Shown here: piece after piece, positions 16,047 to 24,154 of the stretch
Layout of the letters: the number at the start of each line of letters is the position of its first letter
Numbering within the stretch: the stretch's first letter is position 1
Assembly (NCBI RefSeq): GCF_029688865.1
Contig: NZ_JARUKV010000027.1
Location: 1-64,000 of the forward strand
Length of the DNA stretch: 64,000 nt
Source of the DNA: Natronococcus sp. A-GB7
Lineage (GTDB): Archaea > Halobacteriota > Halobacteria > Halobacteriales > Natrialbaceae
Direction of reading: 5' to 3'
Made by a program: the position numbers and the translations under genes
Notes under the pieces: generated by a model
Told to the model about the DNA's origin: nothing
The model's input: only the letters and a program-made list of their open reading frames with translations
Databases searched by the model: none

Positions 16047-18314
16047 GTGAGCGACACCGAGGGAGAACTCGCCCGCAACCTCGGTTTCACCGAGGCGATG
16101 ACGATGGGTGGCGGAACGATGATCGGCGCCGGAATCTTTATTCTTCCCGGAATCGCTGCGGAGGGCGCCGGTCCGGCAAGTTCGATCTCCTTTGCAATCG
16201 CCGGGCTCGCCGCTCTGCTTGCGGCGATATCGCTGTCGGAACTGGCGACCGGGATGCCGATCGCCGGCGGGAGCTACCACTACGTCAACCGCGCGCTCGG
16301 CAGTCTCTTCGGCAGCATCGTCGGCTGGGGGATGTGGACCGGACTGATGTTCGCGAGCGCGTTCTACATGATCGGGTTCGGGCAGTACCTCGTCGAACCG
16401 ATCCCGTTCTTCAGCGGCCGCGCGCTGGTGATCCTGTTCGGACTACTCGGGCTCGCCTTGCTCGTTGGCGTCAACTACTACGGCACCGAGGAGTCGGGAT
16501 CGTTCCAGAACGTCATGATCGGCCTGGAACTCGTCGTGATCGTCGTCTACCTCGTCGTCGGCTTCTTCTATATCGACGCTGCGAACCTCGAGCCGTTCGC
16601 GCCGACGGGGCCGAGCGGGATCATCGCGACGACCGGGCTCGTCTTCGTCACGTTCCTCGGGTTCGAGATCATCGCCACCGTCGCCGAGGAGGTCAAGAAC
16701 CCCGGCAAGAACATCCCGCTGACCATGATCCTCTCGGTCGTCTCGGTGACCCTGCTGTACGTGATCGTCATGATCGTCAGCACCGGGGTCGTGCCGTTCG
16801 ACGAACTGGGTGACTCGCTCGTCCCGGTCGGCGACGTCGCCGAGGTGTCGATGGGGGCGGCTGGCGTCGCCGCGATCGTCGCCGCCGCGGCGCTGGCGGC
16901 GATCTCGAGCTCGAACTCGTCGATCCTCGCGGCCGCACGGGTCGTCTTCGCGATGGGGCGAGACAACCTGATGCAGGACTGGTTGAACACGACCCACAGC
17001 CGGTTCCGAACGCCACACCGCGCCGTCATCGCGACCGGACTCCTGACCGGACTGCTGGTCGCCGCCGGCCTGCAGGTCGAGGCGATTATCGAGGTGCTGG
17101 CCGAGGTGGCCAGCTTCAGCTTCCTCGTCGCGTACTCGCTCGTCCACGCCGCCGTCGTCGTCATTCGGCGTGCGGAGCCGGAGGACTACGAGCCCGACTT
17201 CGAGATCCCGTCCGTCCTCTACCCGTGGGTACCGATCGCCGGCATCGCACTCTCGATGCTGGTCATCACACAGATGAACCTCGCCGTCATCGGAATCGGG
17301 ATCGGAATCATCGTCCTCGGGATCGTCTGGTACTTCCTGTACGCTCGACGCCAGGATATCGACCAGAGCCTCGTCGGCGACGCAATCGTGAACGGTTCAG
17401 AGGGAGGCAGCGTCGACGTCGACGAGGACCGATACAGGGTCGTCGTTCCGATCGCGAACCCGGAGACCCAGAAAAACCTGCTTCGGCTCGCCGCGGTCAG
17501 CGCGCGCACTCACTCCGAGGGCGAGACGCCGGAAATCGTCGCCGTCAACATTACCCGGGTTCCGACCCAGACGGCGCTCGAACAGGAGCTTCAGTTCGAG
17601 GAACAGCGCGTCGAAACCCAGCGCGAACTGCTTCAGAGTGCCCGCGAGGCGGCCGCCGATCTCGACATCAGCCTGCGAACGCGGGCGATTCTCGGACGCG
17701 ACATCGGTCAGACCCTGCTGACGGTGCTCGAGGAGGAAGCGGCTGACCAGGTGGTGCTCGGCGATCGCGGGCACGGACGGCGGACGAAGGAGTACATCTT
17801 CGGGTCCACGATCGACCCCGTGTTAAAAAACGCTCCGTGTGACGTAACGATCGCCAACCTCCGGCGGGACGAGATCGGCGATGTCGTCGCGCTCGCCGGT
17901 CCCGGACCGCACGCGCCGGTGGCCGCCCGGCGCGCAGCCGAGTTCGCGACGCTCTCGGGAACGACGCCGACGCTGCTGAACGTTCAACCACCCGGCGACG
18001 GAGACGAAGACGACGATCCGATCGCGCAGGGCGAAGCGGTGATCGAGGACGTCGCAGAGACGGCTGGGGTCAAGAACTACGAGAGCAAGGTGCTCGTTTC
18101 CGAGGACGCCCAGTCGGCGATCCTCGAGGAGGTCGACGGCTACGACACCGTCTGTGCTGGCGTCTCGGAGAAAAGCAGCGTCTCGAAAATCCTGTACGGA
18201 TCGATCGCTGAGACGGTCAAGCAACAGACCGACGGCAGCGTCGTGATGGTCCGCGGGCCGTACGAGACCCACTGGGAGATCACCGAGGCGGTCGCCGAAC
18301 GGCTCTCCGCGTAG
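16047..18314 (+). CDS. APC-family amino-acid permease with two C-terminal Usp domains
   Basis: A 755-residue protein that starts most likely at GTG 16047 (SDTEGELARNLGF), where similarity to other permeases begins; GTG 16041 is the alternative. Residues 10-440 form 12 membrane segments of the APC superfamily, with GGGTMIGAGIFILPG near residue 20. Residues about 465-610 are a complete Usp domain with the ATP signature GDRGHGRRTKEYIFGST. A second Usp domain (about 615-745) lacks a clear ATP loop. The Usp parts are probably cytoplasmic and regulate uptake. A segment of this gene (16149-16220) recurs at 15697-15768. The substrate cannot be told. Confidence 0.9.
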   Translation: MSDTEGELARNLGFTEAMTMGGGTMIGAGIFILPGIAAEGAGPASSISFAIAGLAALLAAISLSELATGMPIAGGSYHYVNRALGSLFGSIVGWGMWTGLMFASAFYMIGFGQYLVEPIPFFSGRALVILFGLLGLALLVGVNYYGTEESGSFQNVMIGLELVVIVVYLVVGFFYIDAANLEPFAPTGPSGIIATTGLVFVTFLGFEIIATVAEEVKNPGKNIPLTMILSVVSVTLLYVIVMIVSTGVVPFDELGDSLVPVGDVAEVSMGAAGVAAIVAAAALAAISSSNSSILAAARVVFAMGRDNLMQDWLNTTHSRFRTPHRAVIATGLLTGLLVAAGLQVEAIIEVLAEVASFSFLVAYSLVHAAVVVIRRAEPEDYEPDFEIPSVLYPWVPIAGIALSMLVITQMNLAVIGIGIGIIVLGIVWYFLYARRQDIDQSLVGDAIVNGSEGGSVDVDEDRYRVVVPIANPETQKNLLRLAAVSARTHSEGETPEIVAVNITRVPTQTALEQELQFEEQRVETQRELLQSAREAAADLDISLRTRAILGRDIGQTLLTVLEEEAADQVVLGDRGHGRRTKEYIFGSTIDPVLKNAPCDVTIANLRRDEIGDVVALAGPGPHAPVAARRAAEFATLSGTTPTLLNVQPPGDGDEDDDPIAQGEAVIEDVAETAGVKNYESKVLVSEDAQSAILEEVDGYDTVCAGVSEKSSVSKILYGSIAETVKQQTDGSVVMVRGPYETHWEITEAVAERLSA

Positions 18315-18433
18315 TCGGAACGGTTTCGATCGCTCGAGTTCGTCGCTTTTCACGATCGTTCCGGACGCCACACGCAAAAACCGGTTACGAGCGTCCGGGA
18401 CGCGTGTACTCCTCGGAGCTGACCACACTGGGC

Positions 18434-18571
18434 TCAGAACACGTAGTGGGCGATCTCCTGTGACCCGCAGTGAGGACACTCGTCGTGGTCGTCGAGCTTC
18501 CGACCGCAGTTTCTGCACTCGTACAGCTCTGTGCCACGTCTACCGGTTCGTAGCGCGTCGAGTACCCCCAT
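18434..18571 (-). CDS. 45-aa zinc-ribbon protein
   Basis: ATG at 18571 gives 45 residues (GVLDALRTGRRGTELYECRNC...) with two CxxC knuckles: C-R-N-C and C-P-H-C, ten residues apart. This is a rubredoxin-like zinc ribbon, one of many tiny zinc proteins in haloarchaea. A longer frame to 18649 would run into the promoter AT island and is less likely. The stop is at 18434. The function is unknown. Confidence 0.78.
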   Translation of the reverse strand: MGVLDALRTGRRGTELYECRNCGRKLDDHDECPHCGSQEIAHYVF

Positions 18572-18609
18572 CCGTAGTAGACGTTGTAGGTACACTATTA
18601 TTAATCCTA

Positions 18610-18630
18610 CTCTCGATTCCGGAACGAGAG
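18610..18630. promoter_or_regulatory. Dyad upstream of the zinc-ribbon gene
   Basis: CTCTCG and CGAGAG arms surround TTCCGGAA, with one unpaired A on the left side, giving a ten-base-pair dyad. It sits just upstream of the AT-rich TTATTAAT (18597-18604) that looks like the zinc-ribbon gene's TATA box. It may be a binding site; the regulator is unknown. Confidence 0.35.
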
Positions 18631-18747
18631 ATAAAAACGAGATGTGCATGCGTGAGCTGCGAGGCCGTACAGTTGCGGGAGTCCGTGAAACCGTGCTCTT
18701 CGCTGTCCGCAGCTTCGGAACCGAGCGTGCCGACTCTACGGAAGCGA

Positions 18748-18765
18748 CGGTCTCAATCGAGACCG
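18748..18765. terminator. Hairpin after the Lrp-TrkA_C gene
   Basis: CGGTCTC and GAGACCG pair perfectly around an AATC loop, 16 bases beyond the stop codon of the minus-strand regulator gene. No U-tract follows, so the terminator role is tentative. 18631-18747 shows nothing else. Confidence 0.35.
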
Positions 18766-18780
18766 AACTCGACGGCCGTG

Positions 18781-19524
18781 TTAGTCGTCGACCCCCTCGA
18801 ACGCTCTCAGGGCGGACTCGTCGAAGTCACTCCGGGAGAGGACCGTGAGGATGTCGCCGGCCCGAACCTCGGTGCCGCCCGTCGGCGTCAGGACGTCGTC
18901 GGTGCGCTCGATCGAGACCACCAGTGTGTCGTCCTCGAGCAGTCCCTCGTCGTCGGCCTGCTCCAAGGACTTGCCGACGATGGGCGCGTTGTCGTCGACG
19001 GTGATCTCGACGACCTCGTTCCCGCCCGCGAGGCTGATATAGTCCGAGAACTGCTGGTGGGTTTCCGCGGGTCCGAAGGCGTGGTAGGCCTGAAACTGCT
19101 CGGTCCGGACGAGCTTCTCGTCGTCGATCTCGAGGCCGAGCTTCGCCAGCTCGCGGGCGACGTCGTTCAGCGCCTCGACGTCCGGTCCGGTAGCGAGGAC
19201 GTGGAGGTTCTCCTCGCCCGCCACGAACTCGCGGACGTTGACGACGCCGGTGATCGTCCGTGCCTGCTGGGCGAGCCGCGGGCGCTCCTCGATCGGGGCC
19301 GTCGCCGTGTACAGCGTCGTGAGCATCTCGTCGGCGGCCTCGAAGTCGACGTTCGCGTGGTAGCCCCGGATAACGCCCGCGTTCTCCAGCTGGTCGATCC
19401 GGTTTCGGATCGTCGCCGGCGAGACGCCTACGTCCTCGGCGATCATCGGCGCGGAGGTGTTCCGTGCGTCCTGCATCAGCGCGTGGATGATGCGTTTGTT
19501 GACGTCGTCGAGACGAATGCCCAT
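18781..19524 (-). CDS. Lrp/AsnC-family regulator fused to a TrkA-C (RCK_C) domain
   Basis: A 247-residue protein that starts at ATG 19524 (GIRLDDVNKRIIHALMQDAR). Residues 1-60 are the Lrp winged helix (GVSPATIRNRIDQLENAGVI). About 65-150 is an Lrp-type ligand and assembly domain. From about 165 to 243 there is a TrkA-C domain (DNAPIVGKSLEQADDEGLLEDD ... VRAGDILTVLS). TrkA-C domains bind small ligands, c-di-AMP in several K+ systems. The gene is divergent from a TrkA-type channel gene, and a nested palindrome lies between them. It probably controls K+ transport in response to a ligand. Confidence 0.9.
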   Translation of the reverse strand: MGIRLDDVNKRIIHALMQDARNTSAPMIAEDVGVSPATIRNRIDQLENAGVIRGYHANVDFEAADEMLTTLYTATAPIEERPRLAQQARTITGVVNVREFVAGEENLHVLATGPDVEALNDVARELAKLGLEIDDEKLVRTEQFQAYHAFGPAETHQQFSDYISLAGGNEVVEITVDDNAPIVGKSLEQADDEGLLEDDTLVVSIERTDDVLTPTGGTEVRAGDILTVLSRSDFDESALRAFEGVDD

Positions 19525-19670
19525 ATCTGGGGTAACCGAGGGGACGAGATGGTTCCTCCCTTTCGGTTGCTGCCGCGGTCCGTAATCCAGACGCGATACC
19601 CCTACAGGAACGGACCGTTTGCCACCCTTCATCTCGATTTCGAATCCGCAATTGAAGGCCTAAGTAGTTC

Positions 19671-19698
19671 CGCAATACGAATAATATTGCGTCGTATT
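19671..19698. promoter_or_regulatory. Nested palindromic operator between the Lrp-TrkA_C and channel genes
   Basis: Two overlapping dyads share this segment. CGCAATA (19671-19677) pairs with TATTGCG (19685-19691), and AATACGA (19674-19680) pairs with TCGTATT (19692-19698). Both are seven-base perfect arms. The site is about 40 bases before the channel ATG, at the promoter, and about 150 bases from the regulator's start. Lrp proteins bind such dyads as dimers and higher oligomers. Binding by the neighbouring regulator is inferred. Confidence 0.5.
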
Positions 19699-19738
19699 TA
19701 CCGAAAGCCTAATAGCTCCCGTCTGATACCAGAGAACG

Positions 19739-21379
19739 ATGAAGGACTGGCGTCGCCGAATCGGGTACGCACTTCTGACTGTCGCCGCGATCATCGTCGT
19801 CTACTCGACGGTGTACCAGTGGGCGATGCTGACCTTCGAGGGACGCGAGATTCCCTTCTACAAGGCCGTGCAGGTCGTCATCGAGTCGCTCACGACCGCC
19901 GGGTTCGGCGGCCACGCGCCGTGGGAGAGCACGGTGTTGAACCTCTTGGTGATCGGGATGAACCTTACCGGCGTCCTGCTCGTCTTCCTCGGGCTACCGC
20001 TGTTCGCGATCCCCCTGCTTCGACAGGCCCTCGAGTCGGAACCGCCGACGACCAGCGCCCTCACCGATCACGTGATCGTCTGTGGTCACTCGACGCTCGA
20101 CGACGTACTCCGGAAGGAACTCGACGAGGTCGGGATCCCCTATCTCTTCGTCAGTCCCGACCCCGAGCTGGTCTCGGAGCTCGACGATCGGGGGATCGAC
20201 GCCGTCCACGGCGATCCGGAGCAGATTCAGACGCTCCGGAATGCCAACGCCGCGGAAGCGCGCGCCCTCGTCGCGGACGTCGACGACGAGGCGAACCCGA
20301 CGATCATCCTCTCGGCGCTTCGAATCAACCCCGAGATGCGGATCGTCAGCGTCGTCCGGGACTACAAGACGGCGACGTACCACGAGTACTCCGGCGCCGA
20401 CGAAATCGTACTGGCTCGCCAGCAACTCGGCGAAGCGTTCGGGAGGCGGGCGACGATCTCCTTCGCCGAGAAGCTCCGGAGCGTGATCGAGGTCGAAAAC
20501 GACTACGAGATCACCGAACTCCTGATCGAGGAGGGCAGCGATCTCGCCGGCTGCACTATCAGGGAGGCCGAAATCTTCGACCGTGAGGGGATCACCATCG
20601 TCGGCGTCTGGCTCGGCGGCAAGTTCGTGATCTCCCCCGATCCCGACACCGTCCTCGAGGAGAACACGATCCTCCTCGTCGCGGGCGGTCACGGCGGGTT
20701 CGAGGACGTCACCGCCCGGTCGATCCCGACTCACCACCACCCGTCCCGCGTCGTCGTCTGCGGGTACGGCACCGTCGGCTGGTCGGTGACCGAGACGCTC
20801 CGGGACGCGAACATCGACACCACCGTCATCGACCACGAGGACCGGGAGGGCGTCGACGTCGTCGGCGACGCGACCGATCCAGAGACCTACGAGAACGTCG
20901 ATATCAAGGACGCCGAGACAGTCGTTCTCGCGCTGGACGACGACACGACCACGATCTACGCGACGCTCGTCATCCGGGAGCTCGATCCCGATATCGAGAT
21001 CATCGCCCGCGCGGACGATCCGGACACCGTCTGGAAGCTGTACAACGCTGGCGCCGACTACGTCCTCTCCCTGCCGACGGTGACCGGCGAGATCCTGGCC
21101 TCGCATCTGATCGAGGAGGTCGAGATCGTCACGCCCCAGGTCCAGTTCGAGTTCGTCCGGTCGGCAGCGCCGTCGCTCGCCGGGATGAGTCTCAGCGACG
21201 CGGACCTTCGGGCCCGAACCGGCTGTACCGTGATCGGCATCGAACGAGACGGGGAGCTTCGAACCGACCTGACCGCCGAGTTCGTCGTCCGAGAGGACGA
21301 TATCCTCATCGCCGGCGGGAGCGAGGACGCCATCGAGCGGTTCGAGGACGCCGTCACGCCGGACCGGATCGCTCACTGA
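19739..21379 (+). CDS. Two-TM potassium-channel-like protein with two TrkA-N/TrkA-C modules
   Basis: A 546-residue protein. One membrane helix (10-31), a pore loop and a second helix (68-92) are followed by two complete RCK units: TrkA-N from about 108 (HVIVCGHSTLDD), TrkA-C from about 255, a second TrkA-N from about 340 (VVVCGYGTVGWS), and TrkA-C from about 470. The architecture is MthK-like with a doubled gating ring. The filter position reads TAGFGG (53-58) rather than TVGYGD, closer to the TxGF type of Trk/Ktr pores. It probably moves K+, with altered selectivity. It is divergent from the Lrp-TrkA_C regulator gene. Confidence 0.9.
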   Translation: MKDWRRRIGYALLTVAAIIVVYSTVYQWAMLTFEGREIPFYKAVQVVIESLTTAGFGGHAPWESTVLNLLVIGMNLTGVLLVFLGLPLFAIPLLRQALESEPPTTSALTDHVIVCGHSTLDDVLRKELDEVGIPYLFVSPDPELVSELDDRGIDAVHGDPEQIQTLRNANAAEARALVADVDDEANPTIILSALRINPEMRIVSVVRDYKTATYHEYSGADEIVLARQQLGEAFGRRATISFAEKLRSVIEVENDYEITELLIEEGSDLAGCTIREAEIFDREGITIVGVWLGGKFVISPDPDTVLEENTILLVAGGHGGFEDVTARSIPTHHHPSRVVVCGYGTVGWSVTETLRDANIDTTVIDHEDREGVDVVGDATDPETYENVDIKDAETVVLALDDDTTTIYATLVIRELDPDIEIIARADDPDTVWKLYNAGADYVLSLPTVTGEILASHLIEEVEIVTPQVQFEFVRSAAPSLAGMSLSDADLRARTGCTVIGIERDGELRTDLTAEFVVREDDILIAGGSEDAIERFEDAVTPDRIAH

Positions 21380-21408
21380 CGAGCCCGCTCGAGCGTCGAC
21401 CGGTTCCC

Positions 21409-22674
21409 TCAGCGCTCCACGAGCCGATTCATCGCCGGCGTCGCCAGCACGCCGTGACCGACGACCGAGACGAGGACGACGAGGCCGACGATCGCCCACA
21501 GTAGTTCGGCTTCGCGGAACGGTGCGGCGTTGAGTCCCCACGAGAGGTAGAAGAACGAGCCGATCCCGCGGATGCCGAAAAACGAGATGACGGCCCGTTT
21601 GCGGAACGCGAGTTCGGAGCCGAGAAACCCGACTATCCCCGCGATCGGACGAACGACCAGCAGGATCCCAAGGACGACGACGGTCGCCTCGAGCGTCAGC
21701 GGCGCGAGCAGCCCGTTCGCGAGCGCGCCACCGAACAGCACCATGATCGCGACCATCAGCAGGTGTTCGGCCATCTCCGCGACGCCGTGGAGTGCCTCGT
21801 GGTACTCGTGGCTGCGCTCGTACTCCCGGATCGTCAGCGCGGCGACGAACACCGCGATGAAGCCGTAGCCGCCGACGAGTTCGACCGCCGCGAACGCGAT
21901 CAGCGTTCCCGCGACGGCCTCGAGTCCCTGCACCGACCGCGAGAGCGGCGAGTCGGCCGAGAACCGGAAGACGACGACGGCGAGCAGCCAGCCGACGACG
22001 ATTCCTCCCACGACGCCGACGACGATCTTGTAGGCGACGTAGACGAGCAGCCACTGCCCGAGCCACCGACTCGGCGCGTAGCCGACGAACGCGAGGAGGA
22101 CGGCCAGGTAGGTAAACGGGAACGCGAGGCCGTCGTTGAGGCCCGCTTCGGAGGTCAGCGCGAACCGAACGTCGTCAGCGTCGTCACCGTCCGTCCCGCT
22201 TCCGTCCGAGTTCGACGGCGAGCTCCGGCCGGGGGGTCCGACCTGCACCTCCGAAGCGAGAACCGGATCGGTCGGCGCGATCGCCGCCCCGAGCAACAGC
22301 GCCGTCGGGAGCAGGAGTCCGGCGACGCCCCAGCCCAGCAGCGCCGCGCCGGCGATCGACAGCGGCATCGTGATCGCGAGCAGCCGAGTCGTCGACGCCC
22401 AGGCCGGCCAGCCGACGCGACGATCGATCTTCAGCCCCGCGCCCATCAGCGCGACGATCACGCCCAGTTCGGTCAACCGCTCGGCCTCGTCGGCGTGCTC
22501 GATCGGGTCGGGATACGGCAGCTCCGGCACGAGCGTGAACGCGACCGCACCCAGCGCGAGGTAGAAGATCGGCAGGGAGAGCGCGCGCTCCTCGAGGAGG
22601 CGAGTTAGCACGATCAGGGCGAGGATCGCGATACCCGCGACCAGCAAGCCGGCGACGAAGCCGTCGAGGACCAT
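21409..22674 (-). CDS. CPA1-type Na+(K+)/H+ antiporter
   Basis: A 421-residue membrane protein with about 12 hydrophobic segments. The CPA1 signatures are visible: APTDPVLASEV near residue 140 and SEAGLNDGLAFPF near 175, whose acidic residues form the ion site. A 20-residue Ser/Gly/Asp-rich insertion lies between them in a loop. There is no cytoplasmic TrkA domain, unlike the CPA2 antiporters upstream. It ends 29 bases from the convergent channel gene, so it closes the cation-transport block. Confidence 0.88.
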   Translation of the reverse strand: MVLDGFVAGLLVAGIAILALIVLTRLLEERALSLPIFYLALGAVAFTLVPELPYPDPIEHADEAERLTELGVIVALMGAGLKIDRRVGWPAWASTTRLLAITMPLSIAGAALLGWGVAGLLLPTALLLGAAIAPTDPVLASEVQVGPPGRSSPSNSDGSGTDGDDADDVRFALTSEAGLNDGLAFPFTYLAVLLAFVGYAPSRWLGQWLLVYVAYKIVVGVVGGIVVGWLLAVVVFRFSADSPLSRSVQGLEAVAGTLIAFAAVELVGGYGFIAVFVAALTIREYERSHEYHEALHGVAEMAEHLLMVAIMVLFGGALANGLLAPLTLEATVVVLGILLVVRPIAGIVGFLGSELAFRKRAVISFFGIRGIGSFFYLSWGLNAAPFREAELLWAIVGLVVLVSVVGHGVLATPAMNRLVER

Positions 22675-22764
22675 CCGTTGGCGGTATTACCATCCGCCAC
22701 ATAAACGGAGGACTTGCACGTTCTCGGCCAGCGGTTTTGTCTCGTCCCCGAGTACGGAACCGGG

Positions 22765-23328
22765 ATGGACCGTCCGAGTACGTTCTCTCGGCGAACGCTC
22801 CTCGCGACCGTCGGGACGGTCGGACCGCTGACGTTCGCCGGCTGTACCGTCGACCACGACGAGGGGTACGAGCCGGAACCGGACCCCGTCGAGGATCACA
22901 CGCCGATCGGGTATCGGCTTCCGGACCTTCCCGTTCGCGAGTTCACCGACGAACTCGACGCCGGCCTCGAGGCGGGGCTCGAGGCCACCGCCACCGATAC
23001 GGAGAGCTTCGGAACGGCCCTCGAGCGCGACGGGATCGCCGTCGACCGTCTCGTTCGCGAGCGTAATTACCTCTACCTCGAGTACGTTGCTGATGCGCCC
23101 GAGACCGGCGTGCTGCGAGAGGTCGGTTACGTCGCCGGCGCGTACGTCCCCTACGTGCTCGCGAGTACGGATCCGGCCACGCTCGACGCGACGATCCTCG
23201 AGCGCGACGGGATCGACTTCGGTCGGTTTACGGGGTACGTCAACTGGGTTCGAGCGGTCGACGCGAGCGAGGAACCCCTTGCGGCCTACGGCGAGCGCGT
23301 GCTCGAGACGTTGAAGACGAAGCGATAG
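22765..23328 (+). CDS. Tat-exported lipoprotein of unknown function
   Basis: A 187-residue protein from ATG 22765. The N-terminus has a twin-arginine signal (FSRRTLLATVG) and a lipobox (LTFAGC), so it should be folded in the cytoplasm, exported by Tat and anchored outside by a lipid on Cys. The mature part is acidic, with no repeats and no recognised domain. It contains repeated LERDGI (D/A)-type phrases (ALERDGIAVDRL, ILERDGIDFGRF). The promoter lies in the short gap to the divergent antiporter. Confidence 0.8.
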   Translation: MDRPSTFSRRTLLATVGTVGPLTFAGCTVDHDEGYEPEPDPVEDHTPIGYRLPDLPVREFTDELDAGLEAGLEATATDTESFGTALERDGIAVDRLVRERNYLYLEYVADAPETGVLREVGYVAGAYVPYVLASTDPATLDATILERDGIDFGRFTGYVNWVRAVDASEEPLAAYGERVLETLKTKR

Positions 23329-23391
23329 CGCCGCTACCCGTACTCCGAGACGCCGCCCGCTCGAGGTCGCACTTTTCGTGTCGCGTTCGCC

Positions 23392-23988
23392 TCACTCGAG
23401 CGGGTCCTCGCCGTCGGCTTCGGGTGGCGTGACTCCGAGGCGTCCCTCGACGAACGACGCGACGTCGGCGGCGAACGCCTCGACGGCCGCCCAGTCGGTG
23501 AACTCGACGTCCCCAGCGTCGTCGGCGTCGGGCAGCTCCGAGATCGTTCGCGAGGCGATCAGCTTCATCAGCTGTCGCTTGAGGAAGCCGTACTCCGAGT
23601 AGCGCAATGCGCCGCCGAAGTAGCCGATCCGATCGGGGTGCCAGTCGGTCTCCTCGAAGAACCGCTCGACGTACTCCGCGGCCTGCTCCGCGCCCTGCTC
23701 CTCGGCCGAGGAGAGCGACACCTGGAAGAACGCCGTGGGCATCGCGTTCAGGACGTCGCGGTTGGCTCGCACGAACTCGCGGACAGCCGGTTGCTGTTTC
23801 CCGGCGTGGACGGACGCGCCGACGAGGACGGCGTCGAACGTCTCCAGTTCGAGGTCCGGCGGAAGCTCGCTCGCGTCGACGGTCGTCGCGTCGTGTCCTC
23901 GAGCCGCCAGCGCGCCGCCGATCCGATCGGTGATCTTCGCGGTCTGTCCCTCACCGGTGCCGTAACAGACGAGAAACGAGAGCATCAT
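23392..23988 (-). CDS. Flavodoxin-domain protein (HemG-like)
   Basis: About 198 residues. The start LSFLVCYGTGEGQTAKI is the FMN phosphate-binding loop of flavodoxins. The middle (LVGASVHAGKQQPAVREFV) and FFQVSLSSAE match menaquinone-dependent protoporphyrinogen oxidase-like flavodoxins. It may carry electrons or oxidise protoporphyrinogen, but no haem genes are adjacent. An AT island (CTTTATTG, minus strand) about 27 bases before ATG 23988 supports this start; ATGs at 23985 and 23997 are alternatives. Confidence 0.85.
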   Translation of the reverse strand: MMLSFLVCYGTGEGQTAKITDRIGGALAARGHDATTVDASELPPDLELETFDAVLVGASVHAGKQQPAVREFVRANRDVLNAMPTAFFQVSLSSAEEQGAEQAAEYVERFFEETDWHPDRIGYFGGALRYSEYGFLKRQLMKLIASRTISELPDADDAGDVEFTDWAAVEAFAADVASFVEGRLGVTPPEADGEDPLE

Positions 23989-24066
23989 GCCTCGCACGAC
24001 GGCGGTTGCAATAAAGGAACGCGGGAAAACGGAGCGTCGTCCTGCTCGTTCTCAACGGCTTCGCCC

Positions 24067-24093
24067 TTATGGGCTCAGACGTTGGCGATCCCG
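24067..24093 (-). repeat. Duplicated 3' end of aspS
   Basis: On the minus strand these bases encode RDRQRLSP followed by TAA, the same eight residues that end AspRS (24141-24167), in a different frame and with several synonymous changes. The two copies are 74 bases apart. 23989-24140 otherwise has no gene; it holds short hairpins such as GAGCC/GGCTC at 24113-24127. Confidence 0.65.
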
Positions 24094-24131
24094 CAAGACT
24101 CTCACTTCGTTCGAGCCTTGCTGGCTCTCAG

Positions 24132-24154
24132 GTTTGTCGCCTACGGCGACAAAC
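24132..24154. terminator. Strong hairpin spanning the aspS stop codon
   Basis: GTTTGTCGCC and GGCGACAAAC pair over ten bases around a three-base loop. The aspS stop codon (24141-24143) occupies the last stem base and part of the loop. It could end transcription or protect the mRNA 3' end. There is no clear poly-U. Confidence 0.45.

Noticed and set aside
18631-18848. Short plus-strand frames in the gap before the Lrp-TrkA_C gene
   Set aside because: No start context, mixed composition and overlap with the minus-strand regulator; nothing supports coding.
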